From positions 537,924 through 601,923 of the forward strand of contig BCKT01000008.1 in assembly GCA_003116875.1 (NCBI GenBank): a stretch of 64,000 nucleotides of DNA, given 5' to 3'. Below, piece after piece: positions 23,572-33,228 of this stretch (the first letter of the stretch is position 1; every line of letters begins with the position of its first letter). Under the pieces are notes generated by a model. It did not search any database, was not told the origin of the DNA, and saw only the letters and a program-made list of their open reading frames with translations. This DNA comes from Takashimella koratensis (lineage: Eukaryota > Basidiomycota > Tremellomycetes > Trichosporonales > Tetragoniomycetaceae). The translations under genes were made by a program, and so were the position numbers.

Positions 23572-24921
23572 TTTCTCCCCCTCCTCCCTGCTCACGTCCC
23601 ACTTCTTCCACTCACCCCGTCACTCCCTGTTCTAGTTCATCTCTCCCCACCGCCGTTCACCCACTAACACTCACAGGTATCGGCCTCTCGGCGGCTCACG
23701 AACTCGCCGAGCTCCGCCCATCCAAACTCATCCTCGCTGTCCGTTCCATCGCCTCGGGCGCCGACGTCGTCCAGTCCATCCTCAAGCTCAACCCCAAGCT
23801 CGACGTCGAGGTATGGGACCTCGATCTCGCCAAGTATGCCAGCGTCAAGGCGTTTGCGAAGCGCGCCGAGGGGCTGGGACATGTGGATGTCGCTTTCTTG
23901 AATGCCGGGTGGGTCAACGTTGGAGTCAGAATAATCACTGTCAAGATGTTGAGGTTGAGTGAGGTGTAGCTGGAGATTAGCGGTCAAGCTAACGGGTTCA
24001 GTATCAACCCGGGTCGGACCCCTTCCCCGATTCCCTTGACCGAGGACGGCCACGAGACAGTGTGAGCCTCCCTCTTTATTCCAGACTTCCATTCTACCCA
24101 CTCAAGGACTCATACTCAACTCCTACCCAGTGCGCAAGTCAATGTCCTCTCGACTATCCTCCTCGCCGTCCTGCTCGAGCCGATGCTCGCCAAATCCTCT
24201 AGCCCAAAGCTCGTCATTACCACCTCGGAGGTACACGCTTGGGCCGACCCGTCGATCGTTGCGAATGCCGTCAAGGCGGATTCAGGGATCATCGCCGCGT
24301 ACGATGATCCCAAGGTGTACGTCACAGCCAAGCGGTACACCGAGTCCAAGGTGAGTAGCTTCCACATCACTTCTCTCTCAGTCTTCCATCCACGGTGACC
24401 GTATGGAGGCGGACGAGAATACTTCACTGGCAGTCGTTTTCGGGACGCATAACTGACTCACTCAGCTCCTGCTTCAACTCATCGTCCGCCAACTCATTCC
24501 AGCGATGCCGCACATCACAATCGCCTCCGTCAACCCGGGTTTGTGCGGAAGCAACCTCATCCGAAACTTCCAGATGAAATGGAATCTTGCCTCCCTTGTA
24601 TGGATGGGCTGGTACTCGTTCTGGACACGACCTACTGAACACGGTGCGAGGGCGATCTTGTCAGCCTCCGCCGCTGACGATTCCGCCGAGGTGAGTCAGG
24701 CCTTCGACTTGATGCCTTGAGAGACCAAAGCGGGAGGACATAAATTTATGACTGACACACCTTGTCTCTTCCGATAGTATTGGCACTTGTGCAAAGCCGA
24801 TTTCGCTCCTGCAGCGTTCATGGCCACCGCGAGGGGAAACAAGGCGTCCAAGTTGGTGTGGGAGGAGATGAAGGAGGAGTTGGAACGGGTTTCGCCGGGA
24901 TCCACTGCTTCCCTTCAGTAA
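23240..24921 (+). CDS. Short-chain dehydrogenase/reductase, first of a tandem pair
   Basis: The start MPYFKLNLEMLYFLLSQF is followed by VVILTGANSG|IGLSAAHELA, split by intron 23376-23676, giving the TGxxxGIG cofactor motif. Further family motifs are VAFLNAG, the active-site Ser in LVITTSEVHAWA, and YTESK for the catalytic Tyr-x3-Lys. This is the classic SDR fold that oxidises or reduces an alcohol or carbonyl with NAD(P). The C-terminus has WNLASLVWMGWYSFWTRPTE, typical of fungal SDRs of the retinol-dehydrogenase-like group. The substrate is unknown. The same intron positions and C-terminal motif (YWHLCKADF, ERVSPGSTASLQ) recur in the gene at 25,605, so the pair arose by tandem duplication. 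Intron 1 here is 301 nt and contains a 37-base poly-C run; the paralogue's is 56 nt. Confidence 0.88.
23535..23571. repeat. 37-base poly-C tract in SDR1 intron 1
   Basis: An uninterrupted run of 37 C sits in the 301-nt first intron, between TTTAA and TTTCTCCCC. The matching intron of the tandem paralogue is only 56 nt and lacks any such run, so the tract belongs to sequence gained, or lost, since duplication. Confidence 0.95.
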
Positions 24922-25604
24922 TCCAGTCGAGTGCTTCGCGTAGCTGTTGTACGAGATGCGACCATGCGTGAGCTTTGTAATAATGTGAACAGCCGAGCAG
25001 ATGAAATCGTAAACTACTCATTTCCCTTACCTTTGGGTTTTTCGAAGTAGACTGGGGAAGCTCAGTCCTCCGTTGAGCGACGCGCAATCCTCCCTCATAC
25101 CCTACCTGAGCATTGTGACAAGTTTAAAGCAGTTGATTGTTCGCTCTGACGGTCTAAGGCGATTTAGTGGCAGCCAAAGACGAAGGCTCGGGCTCATTCA
25201 CTTCGGCCACAATGAGGAGGAGTGGCGGAGATTAACGATAAAGTCCGTGCACCTGAACCTCGGGGGTGTTGTGGCTCATTTCTCACTTCAGGTGAGAAGT
25301 GGCGGGTGCACAACAACAGCTGCGACGCACTGAGCGATCCACATTACTTTCTCCTGCCAGTACGCACGGCGTAAAGGTCGATTCAGCTGTTCGGCCGACT
25401 TTTTGATGGCCGTCGGGCGACGGTTTCCAACGCACTTCGGCCTGCTCCTAACTGTGTGATGGGAAGACATATAAAAGGGGTCGGTTTCACCCATGTCGAA
25501 ACAGAATTCCCAACATCATCGTCCTCTCCATACTTCGACCTTGCTCGTTGCTCGCCTGCGACAGCCACCTACACCTAGCCACCAGCAATTTTGTGACATT
25601 CACT
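24922..25604. other. Region between the two tandem SDR genes
   Basis: This 683-base gap holds the end of SDR1 and the SDR2 promoter with its TATA box at 25470-25476. No reading frame with a recognisable domain was found. Confidence 0.5.
25470..25476 (+). promoter_or_regulatory. TATA box of SDR2
   Basis: TATAAAA in the context GACATATAAAAGGGG lies about 135 bases before the ATG at 25605, close to the spacing seen in SDR1. Confidence 0.7.
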
Positions 25605-27064
25605 ATGCCTTACTTCAATTTTGACCACAAGACTTGGCACTTTTACCTGTCACAGTTCCAGCGCCTGCCCCCGCCTCTCAAAAAGGGGAACAACCCTATC
25701 GAGGGGAAGGTCATTGTTCTCACGGGTGGAAACAGCGGTGAGTCGACGAGTCGTATCTCTCCTGCATCTGGAAAACTGCTAAAGATCGCACAGGTATTGG
25801 TCTTCAGGCTGCCAAAGACATGGCCGCCCTCAAACCGGCCCGCATAGTCATGGGCGTCCGATCGCGTAAAAGCGGCGCCGATACTGCCCAAGCGCTTCTC
25901 AAGATCAACCCAGCCATGCAAGTCGACGTCTGGGATCTCGACATGGCTAGCTACGAGAGTGTCAAGGCGTTTGCCAAGCGTACCACGGAGGAACTTGACC
26001 ACTTGGACATTGCTTTCATTAATGCTGGGTGAGCCGAGTTTCTTTCTCTTCTTTTACTCATAGAATCTTCTGCAATCCTATCTCGGGCTTGTGACTTGTT
26101 GGGATCCTGTATCGGCTAATAGGGTTTTCCAACAGTGTGAACCCTGGGTTGAAGCAGATTGACCCCATGCCTGTCACCGAAGACGGCCACGAAGAAGCGT
26201 ACGTACTGTACCTTACATACACTTCTCTGCTTTCTCTTCGATCCCTATTGGTTTACAGACCAACAAAACTAATCCTTGTTGTGATTAGCGCCCAAATCAA
26301 CGGTCTCGCCACCGTCATGTTGAGTATCCTCCTCGAGCCCGTTCTCGCCAGGTCGCGTAATCCAAAGCTGGTCATCACCTCGTCCGAAGTACACTCGTGG
26401 TCGCCGACCGAGCGTATCGCCAACGCCGTCAAAGCAGGTCGCTCTATCATTGGGACCTACGACGACCCGAAGCAATACCATACCGAGGTTCGATACTGGG
26501 AATCCAAGGTGAGCCCCAGAATGACCCATAACCTACCGTAAATTTATCATTCCACCGATGTACCTTGAGCCCTTTCTTTCCCGACGCCTACGTTTGAACC
26601 ACTTCCTGATTCCGAACTTGACTGACCTCGACTTAGCTCCTACTTCAGCTCCTCGTGCGCCCACTTATCGCGGCCCTACCACACATCACCATCGTTTCCG
26701 TCGACCCGGGGCTCTGCATGACCAACCTCGGACGGTCCATCGAGCGGTCGTTCGCCATGATCCCACTCGTGTTCTGGTTCCTCTTCTGGTCTCGGCCCGC
26801 TGAACACGGAGCCAGAGCTATCTTATCAGCTACCACGGCAGAGGAGTCATCAGAGGTATGTGTTTTCTTTGTATTCGATCTATCGGTGTGAATTGCGGAT
26901 GATGCTCACAATGGTGTTAGTACTGGCACTTGTGTCAAGCCTATTATGCGCCCGCCCCCTTCATGGCCGTCCCTACGGGCCATAAAGCGTCTGCTCAAGT
27001 CTTCAAAGAGTTCATTACCGAAATGGAGCGCGTGGCCCCGGGCAGCACCGCTTGCCTCAAGTAA
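25605..27064 (+). CDS. Short-chain dehydrogenase/reductase, second of a tandem pair
   Basis: The start is MPYFNFDHKTWHFYLSQFQR and the coding sequence ends ERVAPGSTACLK at 27064. The cofactor motif is TGGNSGIGLQAA (split by intron 25738-25793), followed by IAFINAG, LVITSSEVHSWS and YWESK with the catalytic Tyr and Lys. All active-site residues are therefore present, so the copy appears functional. It shares sequence blocks, intron positions and C-terminal end with the upstream paralogue, and clearly differs in many residues, so the duplication is not very recent. Both have TATA boxes, consistent with inducible expression. No specific substrate can be named; other SDR-like roles such as detoxification or lipid metabolism are guesses. 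Confidence 0.88.
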
Positions 27065-28265
27065 AGGGGCGATCGCCGCGTCAGACCTTCCCAGTCTCTG
27101 GTAAACTTTCACCTGTTAATTCTACCTTCAGAGTCCCTGCTACCCCGCTGAATGTTTGTTGGATGAATAGATGTGTATCTGCCGCCTTTCCTAAAGCTGT
27201 ATCATCCGTCAATTTGCCACTCACAGGACACTGTCCCATTCAATGCGAAACCCAAATGTGTCCAAAATAGATGGCACTGGGACACTCAAAAGCTTGGGAT
27301 CTCAAAGTCACATGAGCTTTCCTCAAGTTTGAGAACCAGATGAGGTTGAGATACAGGGTTCACTCACCGCAACTCTCCGTGCCGATCCCGCGGTCACTTA
27401 GCTCACACCCGCCAAGCACGTCATTCCGACTGGGTCCCGTTCATCTTGGTCCACTGCGTTGTTCCATCCTATACTGCCGCCCGGTGCACCTTCTTACGAG
27501 TGGCAATTAAAAATGGAGGGGCCTGTTTTGTCCTGTCCAACGGAGGCTTCGTAAGTCGCCAATTGCCTTCCCGGTTCTCTCCGGCGTCTAGGAAACCAAA
27601 TCCTACTTGAGTTTATGACCTCACGGCAAAGATCGTGGATCTTTCCCTCCAGTTAAATCCGAGTCAAATGGCCAGGAACCGCGGAAACGGCTCAAGATCC
27701 TCGGGCGATCCAACTCGAGGCTCCGAGGGTATTGTAATTTTCGGGCCAAACTAAATTCGGGTCAAGGTGTTCCATGTTTTCGGAAGCGATGACCATCCGA
27801 GTTCCTGGACCTTGTGCAGATCTATAGCAGGTCAGGTGGTCTGGTCGCCAGCGCGAGAGCAAACAGGGAAAGGTGATCTGTTCTATTCGGGTTAGGCAAA
27901 AAGCTCTGCCAAGGCTAAGTCTGAAAACCGCGGTTGGATGAGAGATCTCGAGTCAAGGCGGGAAGGTCAAGGTTGAAACGCAATAGCTGAAGAGCTTTTT
28001 CCAACCCCTTTCACCAGGTACGGGCTGAGGGTACCCGACGGCGGCGATCTCTCAATGTAGCGACTGCAATGAGTTGACAATCTGAGAAAGTTTGTATGTT
28101 GTGAGAACCAAACGAAACCTGGTGCGTCATATATTACTCATTCGACTCGTCAGCTGAGGTCATTGTTTGACCCGAGGATCGGCTGAGTATGGCAGAAAGC
28201 AGTGTCTTGCTTTAAAATCACAATGCCATACCCGCCCGTCCGTTGAGGATCTCAACTCATCCCCC
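27065..28265. other. 1.2-kb gene-free region
   Basis: This region contains no reading frame with a recognisable family and no obvious repeat. It holds the SDR2 3' end and, near its right side, a TATA-like element (28129-28137) about 135 bases before the next gene. It may include a decayed gene, but I cannot show one. Confidence 0.4.
28129..28137 (+). promoter_or_regulatory. TATA-like element of the small tail-anchored gene
   Basis: CATATATTA lies about 135 bases upstream of the ATG at 28266, matching the distance in the SDR2 gene. It is inferred from sequence only. Confidence 0.4.
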
Positions 28266-28867
28266 ATGTCTACGTTCACCTACACATTGACAGGAGCGAC
28301 TGGTACTTTTTGCGGTGAGAATCTTTCAATCGGCGATATTCTCTCAGTCCAATGGTCTGTCGTCGGTGATGCCGGATACGATCAATGCTATGTAGCCGTA
28401 CGACCGCTGAGCGATTTGGTCGACGACGGAGCTATCGTAGCGGGTAAGTACGGTAGTCACCCTGACCCCTGACCCCAACTTCATCTTGTGTCAGCCATGA
28501 AAAGATGGGATGGAAGACTCTTGCAATCTCAGCTGATGGTGTTGCTTGTAGGCAACTTGAAAGTCCCTTGCGGTCAAGGATCTGCGTCGTTTTCGATCCC
28601 CTCGCAACCGATAAACTCTTCCTTCCCGTTCAACGGCGACGGTTTCGCGACTGTCATCAACGCTCAAAATGGGTACCACACCAACACTTGTGCTTTCCAG
28701 TGAGCCGCCCGCGACGGGTCAAGTCCCGCTAGACGCTGACGGGTGTGTGTAGACTGTATAACCACTACTCGGCTCCGTGGGAGCGGGCGGACAAGATGGC
28801 CCTGGCGGGCACGGTCACAGGAGGGCTGGCTTTGATTGTTTCGATCGTTGCGTTATGTAAACCATGA
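28266..28867 (+). CDS. Small protein of unknown family with a C-terminal membrane anchor
   Basis: Three exons (28266-28443, 28552-28699, 28753-28867) join in frame to 146 residues. The main part begins MSTFTYTLTGATGTFCGENL and has beta-rich, Ser/Gly/Asn-rich sequence with five spaced cysteines. The end (MALAGTVTGGLALIVSIVAL followed by CKP) is one hydrophobic helix, so the protein is probably tail-anchored with its body in the cytosol. Without the third exon the frame would end at 28703, losing the helix; the intron 28700-28752 (GTGAGC ... GTGTAG) makes the longer form more likely. The ATG is preceded by CTCATCCCCC. I do not recognise the family. The gene ends 114 bases from the convergent SFI1 stop. 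Confidence 0.6.
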
Positions 28868-28981
28868 GTGCTGTAGTGAGGGCGAAAGGTTCTATGCGAA
28901 TGCAAAATGACATGCTGTGCACAACGTTGGAGACCCAAGAGTGCGGATGATATCTCAATTTCTACCTCATGTCCAAAGCGT

Positions 28982-31900
28982 TCATACAAGCCCCCGTCTC
29001 AACGCACCGACCAGCTTCGTCTCTCTTCTCCCACCCTGTGACTCCTTCTCCTCCTCTCCCGTCGCCACCACCGGCTCCTCGGTCCCAGCCCTGGTGCGCA
29101 GCTCCGACCTTAACCTCGAATACGCCGGTTCGCTGACCACACTACTCGCGCCTCTCCCACCTCCTCCCCTCCCGACCTGTCTCTTCACACTCGCATCCGC
29201 CTCCTCGGTTGATCGAGGGCTTGAATGGTCTCGAAGCTCCGTAAGGTCTCGGGAGGAGAAGGGGCGCCGGATACTCGGCGAGCAAGGGAGGGGAGCAGTC
29301 ACTCGTCGATGGTTGTCGATTGGACTTGACGATGGCGGTCCATTCAGACCCCGACGCCCAGGTTCTATACCACCTCCTCCACCTAGTGACGAGGTCGGTC
29401 TCACTCTGCCTCTCCTTACTCTGGCCCCAACCTTCGTCCTCGTTCTCTCCCTCCACTTCCCCAAAACATTCCTCAACACCCTCTCCTCCTCCATCCTCGC
29501 AACGGCCTTATTCTCTTGAGCCCTTTCCAGCGCCTTGCGCCAACGTGGCCACACCGAACCCCTCACGCGCCGGATATCATACGATACGGCCGCGAGTCGA
29601 GTCGAGCGGTCTTTCCACCTATCGAAGACGGTGAAGAGGAGTGCGTCCTCGGATCGCTGAGCGACTTCTTCCTCGATCGGAGCAAGAGATCGCTCACGAG
29701 TCGAATCGACCCATGTAGAGAATACGGACGAGACAAGGCGGGCATCTCGGGTTTGTAATGCATCAGATAAGCGGGCCTGATGATCACGAGAGGTCCGCGC
29801 GCGGTCGAGCCAGTGCAAGAACAGCCTTTTTTGCGTCTCTAAGGATTTTACTTTTTCAGCTATCATAGTGCGCAGCAAAGTGTAGGAGTATGCAGTTTCG
29901 CAGTTGCACTCACCTTCTTGCTGGAGGTCGATGAAACTGTTCATCAGTCCTATTCGATCGTTCTGACGATGAGATGCCTCGCGCCACCGATCCATCGCGT
30001 CTCGTATCAACATCCCATCACGATGCTCGACAACATCTAATTCCCGAGACTTGATGTCGACGACTCGTTCTGTCCACTTCGACAAAAACTTGGTCAGAAT
30101 GCGCTGCAAATCGAGTCAGTTGGTGTTTTCAACGATACGATAACTGCATTGTCGATGAGACTTACCTTTCCCTGTTTGCGTTGGAATGCAGCAACTACAG
30201 CCTTGTCCGACAAGCTCTGCGTCGTGGCCTCGCACCAGGTTTGGAAATATTCACGCAACTGGGCGAGCCGCCGCTCCTCGGCAAACGCTGCCTGTTTTCT
30301 CTTCGCATTCGCTTTCTGCCAGCATCCAAATGCTGTGCGAAGCGCGAAAAAAGCCCTTGCCTTGTTCGCAGTCACCACGTTTGACCGGTTCCGCTCAGCT
30401 CCTTGCCGCCATGTATCAAAGCACGTAGCTGCAAGTCGAGACTCGGCGACGAGGTCGGCTTGCAATGCAGCGTTCTGCTCGCGTCCTATTCGGTCTCTCC
30501 ACCTCGAAAATGAGGTGTATACAACTCTTTTCGCGGATGATTTTCCCATCGCGATGGCTTTGTCTGTGGAACAGACAAAATCAGACGATGTTTACAGGAT
30601 GTTGGCTTGATAACTCACCGTTCAGAATGCCGACAGCAGCGAGCTTTCCTCGCCAAACTGATAGACAGCGACTTAGAACTCGTTGATCGTGGACGCGTAC
30701 CATCAGCTTGACTCGCTCCGCTCGGGTCCACTGATCGAGAGTAATACGAGTCAGGCGAGCATCTTTATTTATCAAGATAACGCTCGCTTCATGTTCCATG
30801 ACCTGCAACGAAACATTCATGTCAGCGATTAGTGCCTGAGTTACCACGACTAGCACCTTAACTTGACTCACGCGCAACTTGCGAGCAGACTTCTTCCACC
30901 TCTTCATAGCCATTCGTAAAACTCGAGCATCGTCAAAGTCTCTCGCTTTCTTTCGGCGTATACTGACATGAGAACAACTTGATCAGTTCCCTTCCACTTG
31001 GTCTGCTTTTGAATCACTTTTGTCAACGAAGCCGAAAACTTACCTTGTATCTCGCCAAATGGCCCAAGTTTTGACAATCGCTCGATTATCCTGTGTGACT
31101 GCCAGTTCCCGCTCAATCGGAAGGACAGTTGCCAGGGATCTCCATGTATCGAAAGTCTCGCCAAGCTGAGTTGTGGACTGCCGAGCGTCCCACACGGCCA
31201 GTTTGCCGCGGAGAAGTTGTTGTTGTTGCGCCGCTTTGAGCCATGCAAAGAAGTGCGAATGAAGCGCTTTTTGAGCGTATAGTTCGTCTGCGGCTCGAGA
31301 CAGCGTTGCGTCTCGCCAAGCCTGGATCGGAACAGTAACAAGAGAGCAAGAGACGTCAGCTACGGTCGACGATCTGGCGCGCTCTGTCCGACTTACATCG
31401 AATGCCCCTCCAAGGATACGCTCGGTATGGCGTTCCACGGCAACCGCCTCTCGTTGTGCCAGATCCTGCTCCCATCGCTTTGTCCGGATCCTTACAACCT
31501 CTCGCCTCCACTTTTTCCAAGTCTTCCTCACTGCTCTCTCCTCTACCTTGCCCGCCCACGCAACCTCCAGCTTCGCGAGCCTCTGCACGCGTGCTCGTTC
31601 AGCCCACATGCCCAACGCGAGCCGCTGGACAGACATCGCGTGATGTTTGTCTGCTGTAGAAGGGAGGTCGAGATGTCGGTCGAGTGTCCGGCGCCACGAC
31701 GAGAGGGTCTGTCGAAGGAGGAGGGAAGTTCGGACTTCGTCAATTTGGACGGTCGTGCGTTGAAGCCATGAGGCACCACGAGACCATGTAGATAGGCAGC
31801 GCCCGAGCAAACCCAGGCTGTAGAAAGTCTCTGCTCGGCGTTCGAGTTCAGCGAGTAAATCTTTGTCCATGGAGACATCGGCTTGCACACTGCCTTTACC

Positions 31901-32838
31901 CTCGTCCTCTTCCTCGTCACCTGAGTCGAGTTGGCCCCTGTTCACAATGTATCCGTCGACGTCGAGATCGACATCGTACCCTGCTTTGTCGCGAGATAAC
32001 GCACGCGACCAAGGCTGAGCTTTGGGTGTGAGGGCGAGCGCGTCAAGTGATCTACCCAGGTCCGAAACGATATAGGGCGCGGGAGACGAGCCCCGTCGAC
32101 CGTTGACAGGCGTCGACGTGCGAACGGGTAGATCGAGGTCTGAGATCTCTACCGAAGCTGACGGGGTGTACCCTATCAGGCTGTGCTCGTGTTGTCCTTG
32201 GTCATGTGCCCGATCTTCGTCCGAGTTGACCGTTGTCTCCTCCTCTTCCTCGTCATCACCACGACTGTGGTATCCATTTAGGGCACTTAATTGGCGGCGA
32301 TGACGAGCATGGAGGTGATGTTCGTCCGCACTGAGGTCGAGCTGAACGTCGCGGTGGTCATCGTACCCCTCGTCAAGGTCGGAACTCGCATCGTTGAGAA
32401 ATGGCACACGAGCTCGGACACGGCCTATCCCATCAGCCTGGGTTTGGTCGCGCCAATGGTCCCATCTCTCCCCCCACGTAGGCGCACGGATGACCCCGAG
32501 CTTCAGAAGGAACTGGTAGTACGCTGTATCCGACGACGGCGAGAGACCGCTGCCGAAGCAATGGCCCCACGGTCAGCTGTCTTCCTAGCAGGATCAAGAT
32601 AAAGTAGTTTTTATGTTTAAGATGATTGCGCTCACTGATCCTCGAGCACCTCGGTGTACGCGCGGTAGACTTGAGGAAACGTCACGGCGCTCCTGGGGGC
32701 GCGGTCGATGATCTCTCCAATGATCTCGAGGTCGACATTCTCGGAGATGGAGACAGAGAAGGACGAAGCCGAGGCGGGTTCAGCTTCAGACGCGCCGATG
32801 GAGGTGGACGCGCGACCGAGTGAGTAGGCGCCGAGCAT
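28982..32838 (-). CDS. SFI1: SFI1-like centrin-binding spindle pole body / centrosome protein
   Basis: About 1,100 residues in many exons. The N-terminal third is acidic and probably disordered. From about 31,900 to 29,200 come many spaced Trp-containing helices of the Sfi1 type, for example LLLRQTLSSWRRTLDRH, VRKTWKKWRREVVR, VLRMAMKRWKKSARKLR, LFTVFDRWKDRSTRL and VLRNVLGKWRERTRT. Each such repeat binds one centrin (Cdc31), building the half-bridge that sets spindle pole body duplication. The C-terminal 250 residues are Ser/Arg/Gly-rich with low complexity. The start is not certain. ATG 32838 opens MLGAYSLGRASTSIGASEAE, but the reading frame is open upstream to about 33,012 and looks protein-like, so an unseen 5' exon is possible. 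Confidence 0.85.
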
Positions 32839-33228
32839 GAGAGCTCGCACCGGAGATGGAAAAGGAGGAGAGCCAGGCGGGGTGAGTGATTGTTGCAGGA
32901 GGACCTTGAGATAGCGTTGGGATGCTCCTATATGATTGGAAGTGTGTACGAGGGGTTGGAAGAGCTGGTGAGATGAGGTACGAGAAGAGATGTTGACCCA
33001 ATATGGACGAGCCAGGACGTGTCACTAGGTGTCATCCAGGCACGGTTGTAGGATGAGACACGGTGACCACTAAAGGAGCATTGCGGCGACACGACTGTCA
33101 ACTCGCTCTTCTCTCTCTCCTATCCACCCCATCCTCCCCGTCTCCACTTTACCACCACCCAGTCTTATCCCAATCAACCCCTGCAACACCGACACTCACG
33201 GTCTTAACCTCGCCCGCCCGCGCCCATC
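32839..33228. promoter_or_regulatory. Divergent region, SFI1 / COY1, possibly including SFI1 N-terminal coding sequence
   Basis: This 390-base gap between the assigned starts contains the promoters. About 170 bases next to SFI1 remain open in the SFI1 frame (ASQRYLKVLLQQSLTPPGSP), so part may be coding. The COY1 side is pyrimidine-rich. Confidence 0.45.
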
